A stretch of DNA of 34,446 nucleotides from Brevundimonas abyssalis TAR-001 (GTDB lineage: Bacteria > Pseudomonadota > Alphaproteobacteria > Caulobacterales > Caulobacteraceae), in the NCBI RefSeq assembly GCF_000466985.1, contig NZ_BATC01000027.1, positions 1-34,446 of the forward strand. Direction: 5' to 3'. Positions 1 to 7,107 of the stretch are shown in pieces; position 1 is the stretch's first letter, and each line of letters opens with the position of its first letter. A program made the position numbers and the translations under genes. The notes under the pieces are model-generated. The model did no database searches and was not told where the DNA came from. It worked only from the letters and a program-made list of their open reading frames with translations.

Positions 1-18
1 ATGGGGTCCGCCCCCTCC

Positions 19-64
19 ACCACTTCGTGGTCCCCCTCCCCCATACGCTTCGCTTTGGGGGAGG
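19..64. repeat. Double-hairpin palindromic intergenic element
   Basis: Two adjacent inverted repeats lie just downstream of the minus-strand DUF6356 gene. The first pairs ACCAC (19-23) with GTGGT (27-31) around TTC. The second pairs CCTCCCCC (35-42) with GGGGGAGG (57-64) around a 14-nt loop. Paired C-rich hairpins of this kind are common dispersed intergenic palindromes in alphaproteobacterial genomes, as I recall. It could also act as a 3' RNA-stabilising structure for the DUF6356 transcript. There is no T tract, so it is not a classic terminator. Only one copy is visible in this window. Confidence 0.5.
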
Positions 65-71
65 ATACGGC

Positions 72-338
72 CTACAGCCCCGGATCGATCGCGCCGGCTT
101 CCCGCATCCGGGTCTCGCGGGCCATGCGGGCGCGGCCGGTGAGTTCGTCGGCCATGTCCTTGATTCGGTCCGAGGCGGCGGTCTTGGCGACGCCGGGAAC
201 GAGGGCGTGGAGGAAGGCGAATCCCGCCGCGCCCAGCAGGCGGAAGCCGAAGGACGACGCCGCGCCCAGGTGCTCCAGATAGGATTCCTCCACCTCACGC
301 GGGTGGTTCAGAAACAGTCGATGGAACGGTGTCGTCAT
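72..338 (-). CDS. DUF6356 family protein
   Basis: This 88-residue protein matches my memory of the DUF6356 family: an N-terminal block with F-L-N-H-P-x-x-V-x-E-S-Y-x-x-H, then a hydrophobic stretch (about residues 30-52) containing H-A-L-V-P-G, then T-A-A-S and a basic, charged C-terminus. The hydrophobic stretch suggests one membrane segment or a membrane-associated helix. The function of the family is unknown; short capsule-biosynthesis-like annotations exist but I see nothing here to support one. It is transcribed divergently from the acyl-CoA dehydrogenase gene, across a 110-bp intergenic region. The family call is from recall, not a search. Confidence 0.75.
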   Translation of the reverse strand: MTTPFHRLFLNHPREVEESYLEHLGAASSFGFRLLGAAGFAFLHALVPGVAKTAASDRIKDMADELTGRARMARETRMREAGAIDPGL

Positions 339-448
339 GCTGCGGCGATCCTCACCCCTACCCGTGGAACCCGATCTATCCTAAAGCCACGGCCACGATC
401 AGGAAACAGGCCGAGGCGTAATCGGCCCCAGAAGAAAAGACCACGACC

Positions 449-1624
449 ATGTCCGACGCCAAGACCTTTCGCTGGGATGACCCGCTGGATCTGGAGGGCC
501 GTCTGACCGATGACGAGCGGATGATCCGCGACGCCGCGCGGTCCTACGCCCGCGAGGCCCTGCTGCCCCGGGTGGTCGCGGCCTTCCGGGACGAGACATT
601 CGACCGGGCCATCATGACCGAGATGGGCGAGATGGGCTTTCTGGGCGCCATGCTGCCGGAGCAGTACGGCGGCTCCGAAGCGTCCCATGTGGCCTATGGG
701 CTGATCGCGCGCGAGATCGAGGCGGTGGATTCGGGCTATCGCTCGGCCATGAGCGTGCAGAGCTCGCTGGCCATGTATCCCATCTATGCGTTCGGCTCGG
801 ACGAGCAGAAAGCGAAATTCCTGCCCAAGATGGCGGCGGGCGAGCTGATCGGCTGTTTCGGCCTGACCGAGGCGGACGGCGGATCGGACCCGGCCTCCAT
901 GAAGACCAAGGCCGTGGCGGTGGATGGCGGCTACCGCCTGAACGGGGCCAAATACTGGATCACCAACAGCCCCATCAGCGATCTGGCGGTGGTCTGGGCC
1001 AAGCTGGATGACGTGATCCGGGGCTTCATCGTCGAGCGCGACTTCGACGGCTTCACCACCGACAAGATCGGCGACAAGCTGTCCCTGCGCGCCTCGGTCA
1101 CCGGCGACATCGGGCTGAACGACGTGTTCGTGCCCGAGGCCAACATCCTGCCGGGCGTGAAGGGCCTGCGCGGGCCGTTCAGCTGCCTGAACAAGGCGCG
1201 CTACGGCATCGCCTGGGGCGCCATGGGGGCGGCGGAGTTCTGCTTCCACGCCAGCCGCGACTATGTGGGCGAGCGCATGCTGTTCGGGCGGCCCCTGTCG
1301 TCGCGGCAATTGGTGCAGAAGAAGCTGGCGGACATGCAGACCGAGATCTTCCTGGGGCTGGAGGGCGCGCTGGCGCTGGGCCGGCTGCTGGATCAGGGGG
1401 CGTGGGTTCCCGAGGCCATCTCGATGATGAAGCGCAACAACTGCGGCAAGGCCCTGGCCGTGGCCCGCGAGGCTCGCGACATGCACGGCGGCGCCGGCAT
1501 CACCGGCGAGATGCACGTGATGCGCCACGCCATGAACCTCGAGACCGTCAACACCTATGAAGGCGCCCACGACGTCCACGCCCTGATCCTGGGCAGGGCC
1601 ATCACCGGGCAGGCGGCATTCTAG
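449..1624 (+). CDS. gcdH: Glutaryl-CoA dehydrogenase (acyl-CoA dehydrogenase family)
   Basis: This 391-residue FAD flavoenzyme is full length for the family. It should oxidise and decarboxylate glutaryl-CoA to crotonyl-CoA in lysine/tryptophan catabolism, passing electrons to ETF. Acyl-CoA dehydrogenase domains appear in order: the N-terminal helical domain, the middle beta domain with [13 protein letters not shown] (about residues 131-150), and the C-terminal helical domain with the M-H-G-G-A-G-I-T block. The catalytic base is Glu371 in N-T-Y-E-G-A-H-D, the position and context used by glutaryl-CoA dehydrogenases. ATG at 449 starts the conserved domain at the usual distance. The ribosome site is weak (GAAGAAAAG). 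No partner catabolic genes are adjacent. A broader acyl-CoA substrate cannot be excluded. Confidence 0.9.
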   Translation: MSDAKTFRWDDPLDLEGRLTDDERMIRDAARSYAREALLPRVVAAFRDETFDRAIMTEMGEMGFLGAMLPEQYGGSEASHVAYGLIAREIEAVDSGYRSAMSVQSSLAMYPIYAFGSDEQKAKFLPKMAAGELIGCFGLTEADGGSDPASMKTKAVAVDGGYRLNGAKYWITNSPISDLAVVWAKLDDVIRGFIVERDFDGFTTDKIGDKLSLRASVTGDIGLNDVFVPEANILPGVKGLRGPFSCLNKARYGIAWGAMGAAEFCFHASRDYVGERMLFGRPLSSRQLVQKKLADMQTEIFLGLEGALALGRLLDQGAWVPEAISMMKRNNCGKALAVAREARDMHGGAGITGEMHVMRHAMNLETVNTYEGAHDVHALILGRAITGQAAF

Positions 1625-1642
1625 GGCGCTAACATCCTTGGA

Positions 1643-1682
1643 GCGCTAACGCTCGCGTCGCGGACGCTCGCTGCTTGAGCGC
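1643..1682 (+). repeat. 40-bp dispersed repeat, copy A
   Basis: This 40-bp unit begins GCGCTAACGCTC and ends CTTGAGCGC, so its ends form an imperfect inverted repeat. It lies between the end of gcdH and the end of the minus-strand lipoprotein gene. Copy B begins 8 bp downstream in the same orientation and agrees at 34 of 40 positions. A third copy (7056-7095) is inverted and agrees at 37 of 40. The same length and ends in all three copies indicate a defined REP-like element rather than chance GC-rich similarity. Read through in one frame it encodes a spurious A-S-V-R-D-A-S-V-S-A peptide. Confidence 0.8.
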
Positions 1683-1690
1683 ATGGTGGT

Positions 1691-1730
1691 GCGCTAGCGC
1701 TCGCCGCGCGGCGGCACGCTGCTTGAGCGC
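1691..1730 (+). repeat. 40-bp dispersed repeat, copy B
   Basis: This is the second copy of the 40-bp element. It differs from copy A at six internal positions, with the terminal GCGCTA and GCTGCTTGAGCGC kept. Copies A and B form a direct tandem pair separated by 8 bp, sitting between two convergent genes. Confidence 0.75.
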
Positions 1731-1741
1731 GGGCGGGGGCG

Positions 1742-2551
1742 TTAGCGGTCGGGCTGCTCAGTCTGCGTGGCTTCGGGCTCGTCGCCTTCGGCCTGGGCGC
1801 CGCTGAGTTCGGGGGAGTAGAGGCCGGTGATGAAGCCGGCGGCGACGCCTTCGGGACGGAAGCGGGGGCCGAAGCGGGCGCAGGGATCCGGATCGGCGAT
1901 GGCGCGGACCTCGCGCTCCGGCGGGGCGAAGGCGTCGCCCACGGCGTCGCCGAAGGGCTCGGCCAGCTGCACCGCATCGCCCACCCGCGACAGGGACGGA
2001 TTGTCCGTGCCCACGGCCTGGGCGTCACGGGACCACAGGATCGCCGCCGCCTGGCCCTGATCATTGGCGGCCAGCAGCTCGGCCTCCGCCGCCAACCCGC
2101 CAAGGGTTCCGGGCACGCGCAGGCCGATGGGGCCGGGAATGAAGAAGCCCGAGGCGGCCGAGGCGGCCGAGGCGGCGCGACCGGTCGGCCCGATCCGCGA
2201 CACCACCGCCCGCACCCGGCCCGCGTCCATGGCGGGTTCCGCCAGCACGGTGAAGCGCTCGCTGACCTCGTAGCAGATCTGCCGGTCCACCTCGCGCAGC
2301 ACCAGGGTCCGCTCGTAGTCGGTCAGATCATGGCCCACGCCGGGGGCGAGGATCGCGGGCTCGATGAACAGGCGGTCGATCTGCGTTGCGAGGGCGTCGT
2401 CGCGCCGCTCCTGAATGGAGGCCCAGACCGTGCCCTCGCGCACGGCGAGGCCGTCATAGCTGCTGAGCAGGCCCGAGGGCTCCACCGCAGTCGTTCCGCA
2501 GGCCGCCAGGGCCAGGGCGCCGCAAGCCGCCGTCATTCCGTGAAATCGCAT
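1742..2551 (-). CDS. Putative lipoprotein (DUF3313-like)
   Basis: This 269-residue protein has a lipoprotein signal: a short N-terminus with a hydrophobic core and a lipobox L-A-A-C-G, with the lipidated Cys at residue 18. The mature part resembles DUF3313 outer-membrane-type lipoproteins in its opening G-L-L-S-S-Y-D-G-L, but this is weak recognition. An Ala/Gly-rich hydrophobic stretch (A-A-S-A-A-S-A-A-S-G-F-F-I-P-G, about residues 127-141) interrupts the middle, and the C-terminal tail is acidic and Gln/Glu-rich. It is divergent from the response regulator, with a perfect palindrome in the shared promoter region, so it is a plausible regulatory target of that system. No enzymatic role is visible. 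Confidence 0.65.
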   Translation of the reverse strand: MRFHGMTAACGALALAACGTTAVEPSGLLSSYDGLAVREGTVWASIQERRDDALATQIDRLFIEPAILAPGVGHDLTDYERTLVLREVDRQICYEVSERFTVLAEPAMDAGRVRAVVSRIGPTGRAASAASAASGFFIPGPIGLRVPGTLGGLAAEAELLAANDQGQAAAILWSRDAQAVGTDNPSLSRVGDAVQLAEPFGDAVGDAFAPPEREVRAIADPDPCARFGPRFRPEGVAAGFITGLYSPELSGAQAEGDEPEATQTEQPDR

Positions 2552-2578
2552 CCGTCTTCACCCGGTCAGAAACCATCA

Positions 2579-2595
2579 GCGGCGACCGTCGCCGC
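2579..2595. promoter_or_regulatory. 17-bp palindrome in a divergent promoter region
   Basis: GCGGCGAC and GTCGCCGC form a perfect 8-bp inverted repeat around a single C. It lies 28 bp upstream of the lipoprotein start and about 105 bp upstream of the response-regulator start. Position and symmetry fit a dimeric regulator operator. A hairpin in the lipoprotein leader is the alternative. OmpR-type regulators usually bind direct repeats, so autoregulation by the neighbour is not a given. Confidence 0.4.
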
Positions 2596-2700
2596 GAAGC
2601 CCTAGCTACGGTTCAGGCGCGAGGTGGTTGCATGGCGGTTCGCACACCGTTGTCATCCGGGCGCGTCGGTCTATCCTCGCAGCGAGGGCATGGAGGGGTC

Positions 2701-3513
2701 ATGACGCAATCCGAGATCGCCGAGGCGGATCCGTTCGCGGGTCTGAGAGACATGTTTCAGGGCCGTCGCGTTCTGTTGCTGGAAGACGATCCGGCCCTGG
2801 CCGAACATGTGGCCGATCGGCTGCTGAAGGCGGGGTTCACGGCCGTGGACCGGGTCGAGGCGGGCGAGCAGGCCCTGTCGCTGGCCGAGGGCGGCGGATA
2901 CGACGTCATCATTCTGGACCGCATGACCGCCGGCATGGACGGGCTGGAGACGCTGAAGCGCATCCGCGCGGGCGGCGGCCCCTCGGCTGAGGCCCCGGCC
3001 CTGATGCTGACGGCGCTGGGCGGCGAACACCAGAAGGTGGAGGGCCTGCTGTCCGGGGCGGACGATTACCTGGCCAAGCCCGTTGGCGACGAGGAGCTGG
3101 TGGCCCGCATCGCGGCCCAGCTGCGCCGCGCCGCACGGGCCGCTCCGGCCGCCAACGGCGCGGACATCATCAACGGCCCGTTCCGCCTGGCGCCCGGTGC
3201 GCGGACCCTGAGTTTCGCCCTGGGGGACATGGAGTCGCGGCAGATCGAGCTGTCGCCGCTGGAGTTCGGCATCGTCTGCGAGCTGATGACCGCGCGCGGT
3301 CAGCCCGTGACCAAGACCATGCTGTGGGACCGGTGCTGGGTGGAGTGGAAATTCCTGCCCGACAATTTCGTCAACATCATCGACGCCCGTATCTCGGCGC
3401 TGCGGCGACGGCTGAAGGAGGCGACCCCGGAGCTCAGCGACGGTCTGCACCCCCTGATCGTGTCGGCGCGCAGCCAGAGCCTGATCTTCCGCGACCTGAG
3501 CGGGGTCGGGTGA
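2701..3513 (+). CDS. OmpR/PhoB-family DNA-binding response regulator
   Basis: This 270-residue two-component response regulator has a receiver domain (about residues 22-140) and a C-terminal winged helix (about 155-265). Receiver residues are all present: acidic pair Asp29/Asp30, phospho-acceptor Asp73 in I-I-L-D-R-M, Thr104 and Lys126 in Y-L-A-K-P. The output domain keeps the L-S-P-L-E-F and V-N-I-I-D-A-R-I-S-A-L-R-R-R-L recognition-helix region. ATG 2701 is chosen because GGAGG stands 5 nt upstream and the first 23 residues of a longer frame from 2632 are unlike the family. It is followed 7 nt later by its likely partner kinase and then a periplasmic protease. It is divergent from a lipoprotein gene. 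Confidence 0.9.
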   Translation: MTQSEIAEADPFAGLRDMFQGRRVLLLEDDPALAEHVADRLLKAGFTAVDRVEAGEQALSLAEGGGYDVIILDRMTAGMDGLETLKRIRAGGGPSAEAPALMLTALGGEHQKVEGLLSGADDYLAKPVGDEELVARIAAQLRRAARAAPAANGADIINGPFRLAPGARTLSFALGDMESRQIELSPLEFGIVCELMTARGQPVTKTMLWDRCWVEWKFLPDNFVNIIDARISALRRRLKEATPELSDGLHPLIVSARSQSLIFRDLSGVG

Positions 3514-3520
3514 GGCGGCC

Positions 3521-4948
3521 TTGATCCCCTCCAGACTGTTCGCGGCCCTGAGCCGGGCGACGCTCAGGCCCACGGCCACCCAGCTGACGGCCGCCATGGG
3601 GGTCCTGGCGGCGCTGGCCCTGACCGGCTCGCTGGTCGTGACCGGGCTGGCGGTCCAGACCGACCAGCGGGAGAAGGCGGCCCTGATCGCCCTGCAGGAC
3701 TTCGCCGCCATGGCCGCCAAGCTGGGGGCCGACGACAGCTTTTCGACCCAGACCCTGACCGACACGGACGCGGCCTGGCTGGCCGCCTGGCTGGAGGCGG
3801 TTCAGACGCGGCCGGGCGATGCACGGTCGCTGGAGGCGGTCTGCCGCACCGGCCGCGGCGGCGCGGGCGTACGCCTGATCGAGGCGCCGGGCGTCGCGCC
3901 GGCCGGCCTTGCGGCCCTGGCGGAGGCGGAGGCGGATCCCATCGAGCGCCTGGGCGACGGGGTCCATGTGCTGAGACTGGAGCGCGGCGCCCTGTGCCCG
4001 AATCGCGCGGTGGAGGTGGCCGCCGTGCGCCAGCCCTACGGCGCCCTGACCCTGACCGTGGGCCGGGTGGTGGAGCGCAGTGGCGCGCCGTGGGGCCGGG
4101 CGGTGCTGACCATCCTCGTGACCGGCGTTCTGATCCTGGTCTTCGGACTGGGGGCCGCGAGCCTGGCCCGGCGGCGCCTGGCCATCGACATCGAGCGGTT
4201 GAGCCAGACCCTGGACCGGGCGGCGGTGGGCGATTTCGCCGAGCGCGCGCCGGAGACGGCCGCCGCGCCGGAGCTGACCGGCCTGACGCGGCGGGTGAAC
4301 CAGACGCTGGACCGGCTGGAGGAGTTGATGGGCTGGCTGCGGGACGCGTCGGACCAGCTGGCCCATGATTTCCGCACGCCCCTGGCCCGGGCGTCCTCGC
4401 GGCTGGACCGGCTGGCGGAGGCGACCGACGAGGCGGAGCGGGTGCGTCTGGCCGGTCAGGCGGGCGCGGACCTGGCCCAGCTGACCCGCGCCATGAACGA
4501 GGCCCTGGCGCTGCGGGACGGCGCGTCCTGGGTGTTCGAGACGGTGCGGCTGGACGACCTGGCCGCCCAGGTGATCGAACTGTACGAGGCCGTGGCGGCC
4601 GAGCGGGAGGTCAGCATCGTGGCCGATCTGGCCTTGGTGGAGATTCCGGGCGTGCGCACCCTGCTGCAGCGGGCGGCGACCAATCTTCTGGACAATGCGG
4701 TGAAATATTCGCCGCCGGGCGGCGTCGTGCGCGTCACCGTGGCCATGGACGGCGGGGAGGCCGTGCTGCGCGTGGCGGATCAGGGGCCCGGCTTCGCCGG
4801 GTCAGCGGCCCAGACGCCTGGCGAGGGGCCGGAAAGCCATGGCATGGGCCTGCCGTTCGTGCGCGCCGTGGCGCGCCGACACCGCGGCGACCTGATCATT
4901 GATGACGCATCAACAGGGGCTGTCGTCACGGCGCGTTTCCGGGTCTAG
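3521..4948 (+). CDS. HAMP-containing sensor histidine kinase
   Basis: This 475-residue membrane kinase has a first transmembrane helix at about residues 24-46, a periplasmic sensor region at about 47-195, a second helix at about 198-220, then HAMP (about 220-270). Dimerisation/phosphotransfer follows with His282 in H-D-F-R-T-P-L. The ATPase domain has the N box N-L-L-D-N-A-V-K-Y-S, G1 D-Q-G-P-G-F-A and G2 G-M-G-L-P-F-V. Translation probably starts at TTG 3521, which has GAGG just upstream; an in-frame ATG at 3596 would remove most of the N-terminus before the first helix. It should phosphorylate the response regulator encoded 7 nt upstream. The periplasmic region contains two Cys, so redox or envelope sensing is possible but unproven. 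Confidence 0.9.
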   Translation: MIPSRLFAALSRATLRPTATQLTAAMGVLAALALTGSLVVTGLAVQTDQREKAALIALQDFAAMAAKLGADDSFSTQTLTDTDAAWLAAWLEAVQTRPGDARSLEAVCRTGRGGAGVRLIEAPGVAPAGLAALAEAEADPIERLGDGVHVLRLERGALCPNRAVEVAAVRQPYGALTLTVGRVVERSGAPWGRAVLTILVTGVLILVFGLGAASLARRRLAIDIERLSQTLDRAAVGDFAERAPETAAAPELTGLTRRVNQTLDRLEELMGWLRDASDQLAHDFRTPLARASSRLDRLAEATDEAERVRLAGQAGADLAQLTRAMNEALALRDGASWVFETVRLDDLAAQVIELYEAVAAEREVSIVADLALVEIPGVRTLLQRAATNLLDNAVKYSPPGGVVRVTVAMDGGEAVLRVADQGPGFAGSAAQTPGEGPESHGMGLPFVRAVARRHRGDLIIDDASTGAVVTARFRV

Positions 4949-4981
4949 TCTATGATCCGAATTCAATGGGGGGCTTGCTGC

Positions 4982-6307
4982 GTGAATACGATCCAACTGC
5001 GCCGGACGGTGGCTGTGGCGGCCCTGACCATCAGCTTGACGACGGCGGGCGCCGCCTGGGCCCAGATACCCCCGCAAATGCCCTATGACGCCGAGCGGGG
5101 TGTGTTCACCTTCGCGGCTGGGATCGAGCCGAGTCTTCCAGCCGTTGTGGCCATCACCACCCTGGGCGCCGGGGGCGGACCCTCGCGCGGCGACGACGGG
5201 CCCAAGGAGATCTCGGGCGGATCGGGCGTCATCATCGACGCGGCGGGCGGGGTGATCATCACCAACCACCACGTGATCGAGAACGGCACGGCGTTCCGCG
5301 TCGATCTGCTGGACGGCCGCTCCTATCGCGCTGAACTGCTGGGTGCGGACCGGGCCACGGACATCGCCGTGCTGAGAATCGCGGCGCCGGACCTGACCCA
5401 GGTCCACGTGGCGCCCGCCGGAACCCTGCGCAGCGGCGACCTGGCCTTCGCGGTGGGCTATCCGCTGGGCCTGGATCAGACCCTGACCATGGGCGTTATC
5501 TCCGGCCTGGGGCGGTCGGGACTGGGCGATGCGGTCGAGGACTACATCCAGACGGACGCGGCGGTGAACTCGGGCAATTCGGGCGGTCCGCTGCTGGACA
5601 GCCGGGGCCGGCTGATCGGCATCAACACGGCGATCCTGTCAGGCGGCGGCACGAGCGGCGGCAATGACGGCATCGCCTTTGCCGTGCCCATCAACATCAT
5701 GCGCTTCGTCACGGACCAGATCCTGGCCACCGGGGAGGTGGTGCGCGGCGAAACCGGGGCGACGGTGTCGTCCCTGACGCCCCGCCGGGCCGAGGACATG
5801 GGGCTGGAGATCGGCCGGGGCGCGGTGGTCGAGGACGTGGTCCCCGGCTCGCCCGCCGACCGGGCGGGCCTGCGCCGCGGCGACGTCATCACCGGGCTGG
5901 AGGACAGGGTCGTGTCAAACGGCGGCACGGTCCAGGCCATGACGGGCATTGCGCCGCCGGGAACCTCGCTGGAAGCGACCTATCTCAGGGACGGCCGGTC
6001 GGCGACGACGACGATGACGGTGCAGCGGCCCAACGGCCCTTCCATCGCCCTGGGCGCGACGGGCCTGTCGGCCCACGGCGCGCGCTTCGCCGACGGCGCG
6101 GCCGGGGTTGAGGTGCGCTCTGTGGAGGCCGGTTCGCCGGCGGCCCAGGCCGGGTTGACGGCCGGAGACGTGGTCACCCGGGCCGGGAACGCCACGGTGC
6201 GCCGGGCGGCCGATCTGGAGCGGGCCCTGTCGGGCGCGCGGCGCGAGATCACGGTGACGGTGACGCGAGGCGGGGAGACGGCGACGGCGATCCTGCCGGG
6301 CGCCTGA
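4982..6307 (+). CDS. DegP/DegQ (HtrA)-like periplasmic serine protease, Do family
   Basis: This protein is about 441 residues and has a signal peptide, an S1C trypsin-like domain and two PDZ domains. Using GTG 4982, the catalytic triad is His97 (T-N-H-H-V), Asp127 (A-T-D-I-A-V-L) and Ser200 (N-S-G-N-S-G-G-P). PDZ1 is at about residues 255-345 and PDZ2 at about 355-440, each with the S-P-A-x-x-A-G-L-x-x-G-D-V pattern. GTG 4982 gives a canonical signal peptide ending A-W-A-Q, and a G-rich run sits upstream. ATG 4952, 3 nt after the kinase stop, would add ten atypical residues and cannot be excluded. It degrades or refolds damaged envelope proteins. Co-transcription with a two-component system suggests it is that system's effector. 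Confidence 0.88.
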   Translation: MNTIQLRRTVAVAALTISLTTAGAAWAQIPPQMPYDAERGVFTFAAGIEPSLPAVVAITTLGAGGGPSRGDDGPKEISGGSGVIIDAAGGVIITNHHVIENGTAFRVDLLDGRSYRAELLGADRATDIAVLRIAAPDLTQVHVAPAGTLRSGDLAFAVGYPLGLDQTLTMGVISGLGRSGLGDAVEDYIQTDAAVNSGNSGGPLLDSRGRLIGINTAILSGGGTSGGNDGIAFAVPINIMRFVTDQILATGEVVRGETGATVSSLTPRRAEDMGLEIGRGAVVEDVVPGSPADRAGLRRGDVITGLEDRVVSNGGTVQAMTGIAPPGTSLEATYLRDGRSATTTMTVQRPNGPSIALGATGLSAHGARFADGAAGVEVRSVEAGSPAAQAGLTAGDVVTRAGNATVRRAADLERALSGARREITVTVTRGGETATAILPGA

Positions 6308-6330
6308 CCTCGGGGGCCTGATCTCGGGGG
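6303..6330 (+). repeat. 14-bp tandem duplication over the protease stop codon
   Basis: Two adjacent 14-bp units (6303-6316 and 6317-6330) read CCTGAYCTCGGGGG and differ at one position. The first contains the TGA stop of the protease gene, so the second provides a duplicated stop-like segment just past it. A G-run followed by CTGACCCC then allows a short GGGG/CCCC hairpin. This may be a simple slippage duplication. Confidence 0.5.
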
Positions 6331-6340
6331 GCTGACCCCA

Positions 6341-6520
6341 AACGCAAAACGCCCGCGCGACCGGGAGGGGGAGGTGTCGCACGAGCGTCTCGCTTGGAGG
6401 TTTGTCGGCCCGTCGAGGCCCCATGAAATCCAGGGGGGCTGGGGGGGCTGTTCAGGATCCGGGATCTCCGGCGACCCCGACCGGCCGACACTGCTTATCT
6501 GGGCGCCCAAACGGGCGTTG
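6341..6520 (-). ncRNA. Candidate structured small RNA with CCUCC motifs (6S-like architecture)
   Basis: The only gene-free stretch over 300 bp (6308-6630) holds a nested structure readable as minus-strand RNA. An outer stem pairs AACGCCCG (5' end, 6519-6512) with CGGGCGTT (6355-6348). An apical arm pairs 6490-6478 with 6415-6403 (12 of 13 positions). On the 3' side is a 13-bp stem made perfect by two G-U pairs (6388-6376 with 6361-6349), whose loop is ACCUCCCCCUCCCG. This stem is followed by UUUUGCGUUU. A second ACCUCC lies at about 6400. On the plus strand the two G-U pairs become A-C mismatches, which favours minus-strand transcription. The closing stem, bubble and apical arm at about 180 nt recall 6S RNA; the CCUCC loops recall anti-Shine-Dalgarno sRNAs of alphaproteobacteria. 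Neither assignment is secure. Confidence 0.45.
6346..6388 (-). terminator. Intrinsic terminator of the candidate small RNA
   Basis: On the minus strand a 13-bp stem (6388-6376 pairing 6361-6349), including two G-U pairs, encloses a 14-nt C-rich loop and runs straight into UUUUGCGUUU. No minus-strand coding gene reads into it from above, so it most likely ends an RNA gene. It competes with the outer closing stem of the candidate RNA for the same CGGGCG segment. Confidence 0.55.
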
Positions 6521-6630
6521 GAAGGACCGAAACAGGGCCTTTTCGTGTTCGCATCATTTTTCTTCAGGGGCCGGTCAAATCCCCGTTCCCGCCGCTGGCG
6601 TCACAGGCGGTTCGCGCTAAGCTGAACGCG

Positions 6631-6975
6631 ATGAGCGCCGACGCCTCCGACAGTCCCGCAAACCACGGCCCGGCCGGCCCGGTGTTCTTCGATCGCCGCG
6701 AGCTGGACGCCATGCTCAGGGTCTATGGCCGCATGGTGGCGGCGGGCGAATGGCGGGATTACGCCATGGCCCCGGGCAAGGACGCGGCCGAGTTCGCGGT
6801 GTTCCGCCGCGCCGGGGACGCCCCCGCCTACCGCATCGAGAAACGCCCGGCCCTGGCCCGTCGCCAGGGCGCCTGGGCGGTGATGAACCAGAGCGGCATG
6901 ATCCTGAAGCGCGGCCGCGACCTGGCCCAGGTGCTGCGCGTGTTCGACGCCCGTCGATTTCAGGTGGTGGAATAA
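6631..6975 (+). CDS. DUF2794 domain-containing protein
   Basis: This is a 114-residue soluble alphaproteobacterial protein of unknown function. Family hallmarks I recognise are V-F-F-D-R-R-E-L-D-A-M-L-R-V-Y-G-R-M-V near the N-terminus, W-R-D-Y-A-M near residue 42, F-x-V-F-R-R-A, and Y-R-I-E-K-R-P-A-L near residue 70. No signal peptide or membrane segment is visible. A GCTAAG element at 6615-6620, only 11 nt before the ATG, resembles the Caulobacter-type -10 box, so the mRNA may be leaderless or nearly so; there is no clear ribosome site. The stop lies next to the terminator of the convergent BI-1 gene. Confidence 0.82.
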   Translation: MSADASDSPANHGPAGPVFFDRRELDAMLRVYGRMVAAGEWRDYAMAPGKDAAEFAVFRRAGDAPAYRIEKRPALARRQGAWAVMNQSGMILKRGRDLAQVLRVFDARRFQVVE

Positions 6976-7002
6976 GAAAAGGCCCCGGATCACTCCGGGG
7001 CC
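6971..7002 (-). terminator. Intrinsic terminator for the BI-1/YccA gene
   Basis: A perfect 8-bp stem GGCCCCGG/CCGGGGCC (6981-6988 and 6995-7002) with a 6-nt loop is followed, on the minus strand, by TTTTCTTATT (6980-6971). The T tract exists only on the minus strand, so it serves the minus-strand gene above it. It overlaps the stop codon of the convergent DUF2794 gene. Confidence 0.85.
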
Positions 7003-7055
7003 CATCTTGGTTGGCCTACCGCGCCTTGCGCTACTTGAGGCCGTTATGCGCCAAG

Positions 7056-7095
7056 GCGCTCAGATAGCGAGCGTCCGCGACGCGAGCGTTAGCGC
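7056..7095 (-). repeat. 40-bp dispersed repeat, copy C (inverted)
   Basis: The reverse complement matches copy A (1643-1682) at 37 of 40 positions; the three differences are adjacent (AAG-C versus AGA-T region near the end). It sits in the 3' untranslated stretch between the BI-1 stop codon and its terminator, so it is transcribed. All three copies in the window lie at 3' ends of genes, never between a promoter and its gene. Confidence 0.8.
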
Positions 7096-7107
7096 ACTAA
7101 AAATCCC

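Noticed and set aside
335..1579. A 414-codon minus-strand frame opposite gcdH
   Set aside because: Composition is typical of an antisense shadow and gcdH on the plus strand is unambiguous.
2632..2700. Longer start for the response regulator
   Set aside because: The extra 23 residues are unlike the family, and ATG 2701 has a well-placed GGAGG.
6374..6625. Short plus-strand open frames in the 6308-6630 gap
   Set aside because: No ribosome site, no recognisable domain and low-complexity Gly/Arg/Pro content; the region is better explained by structured RNA on the minus strand.
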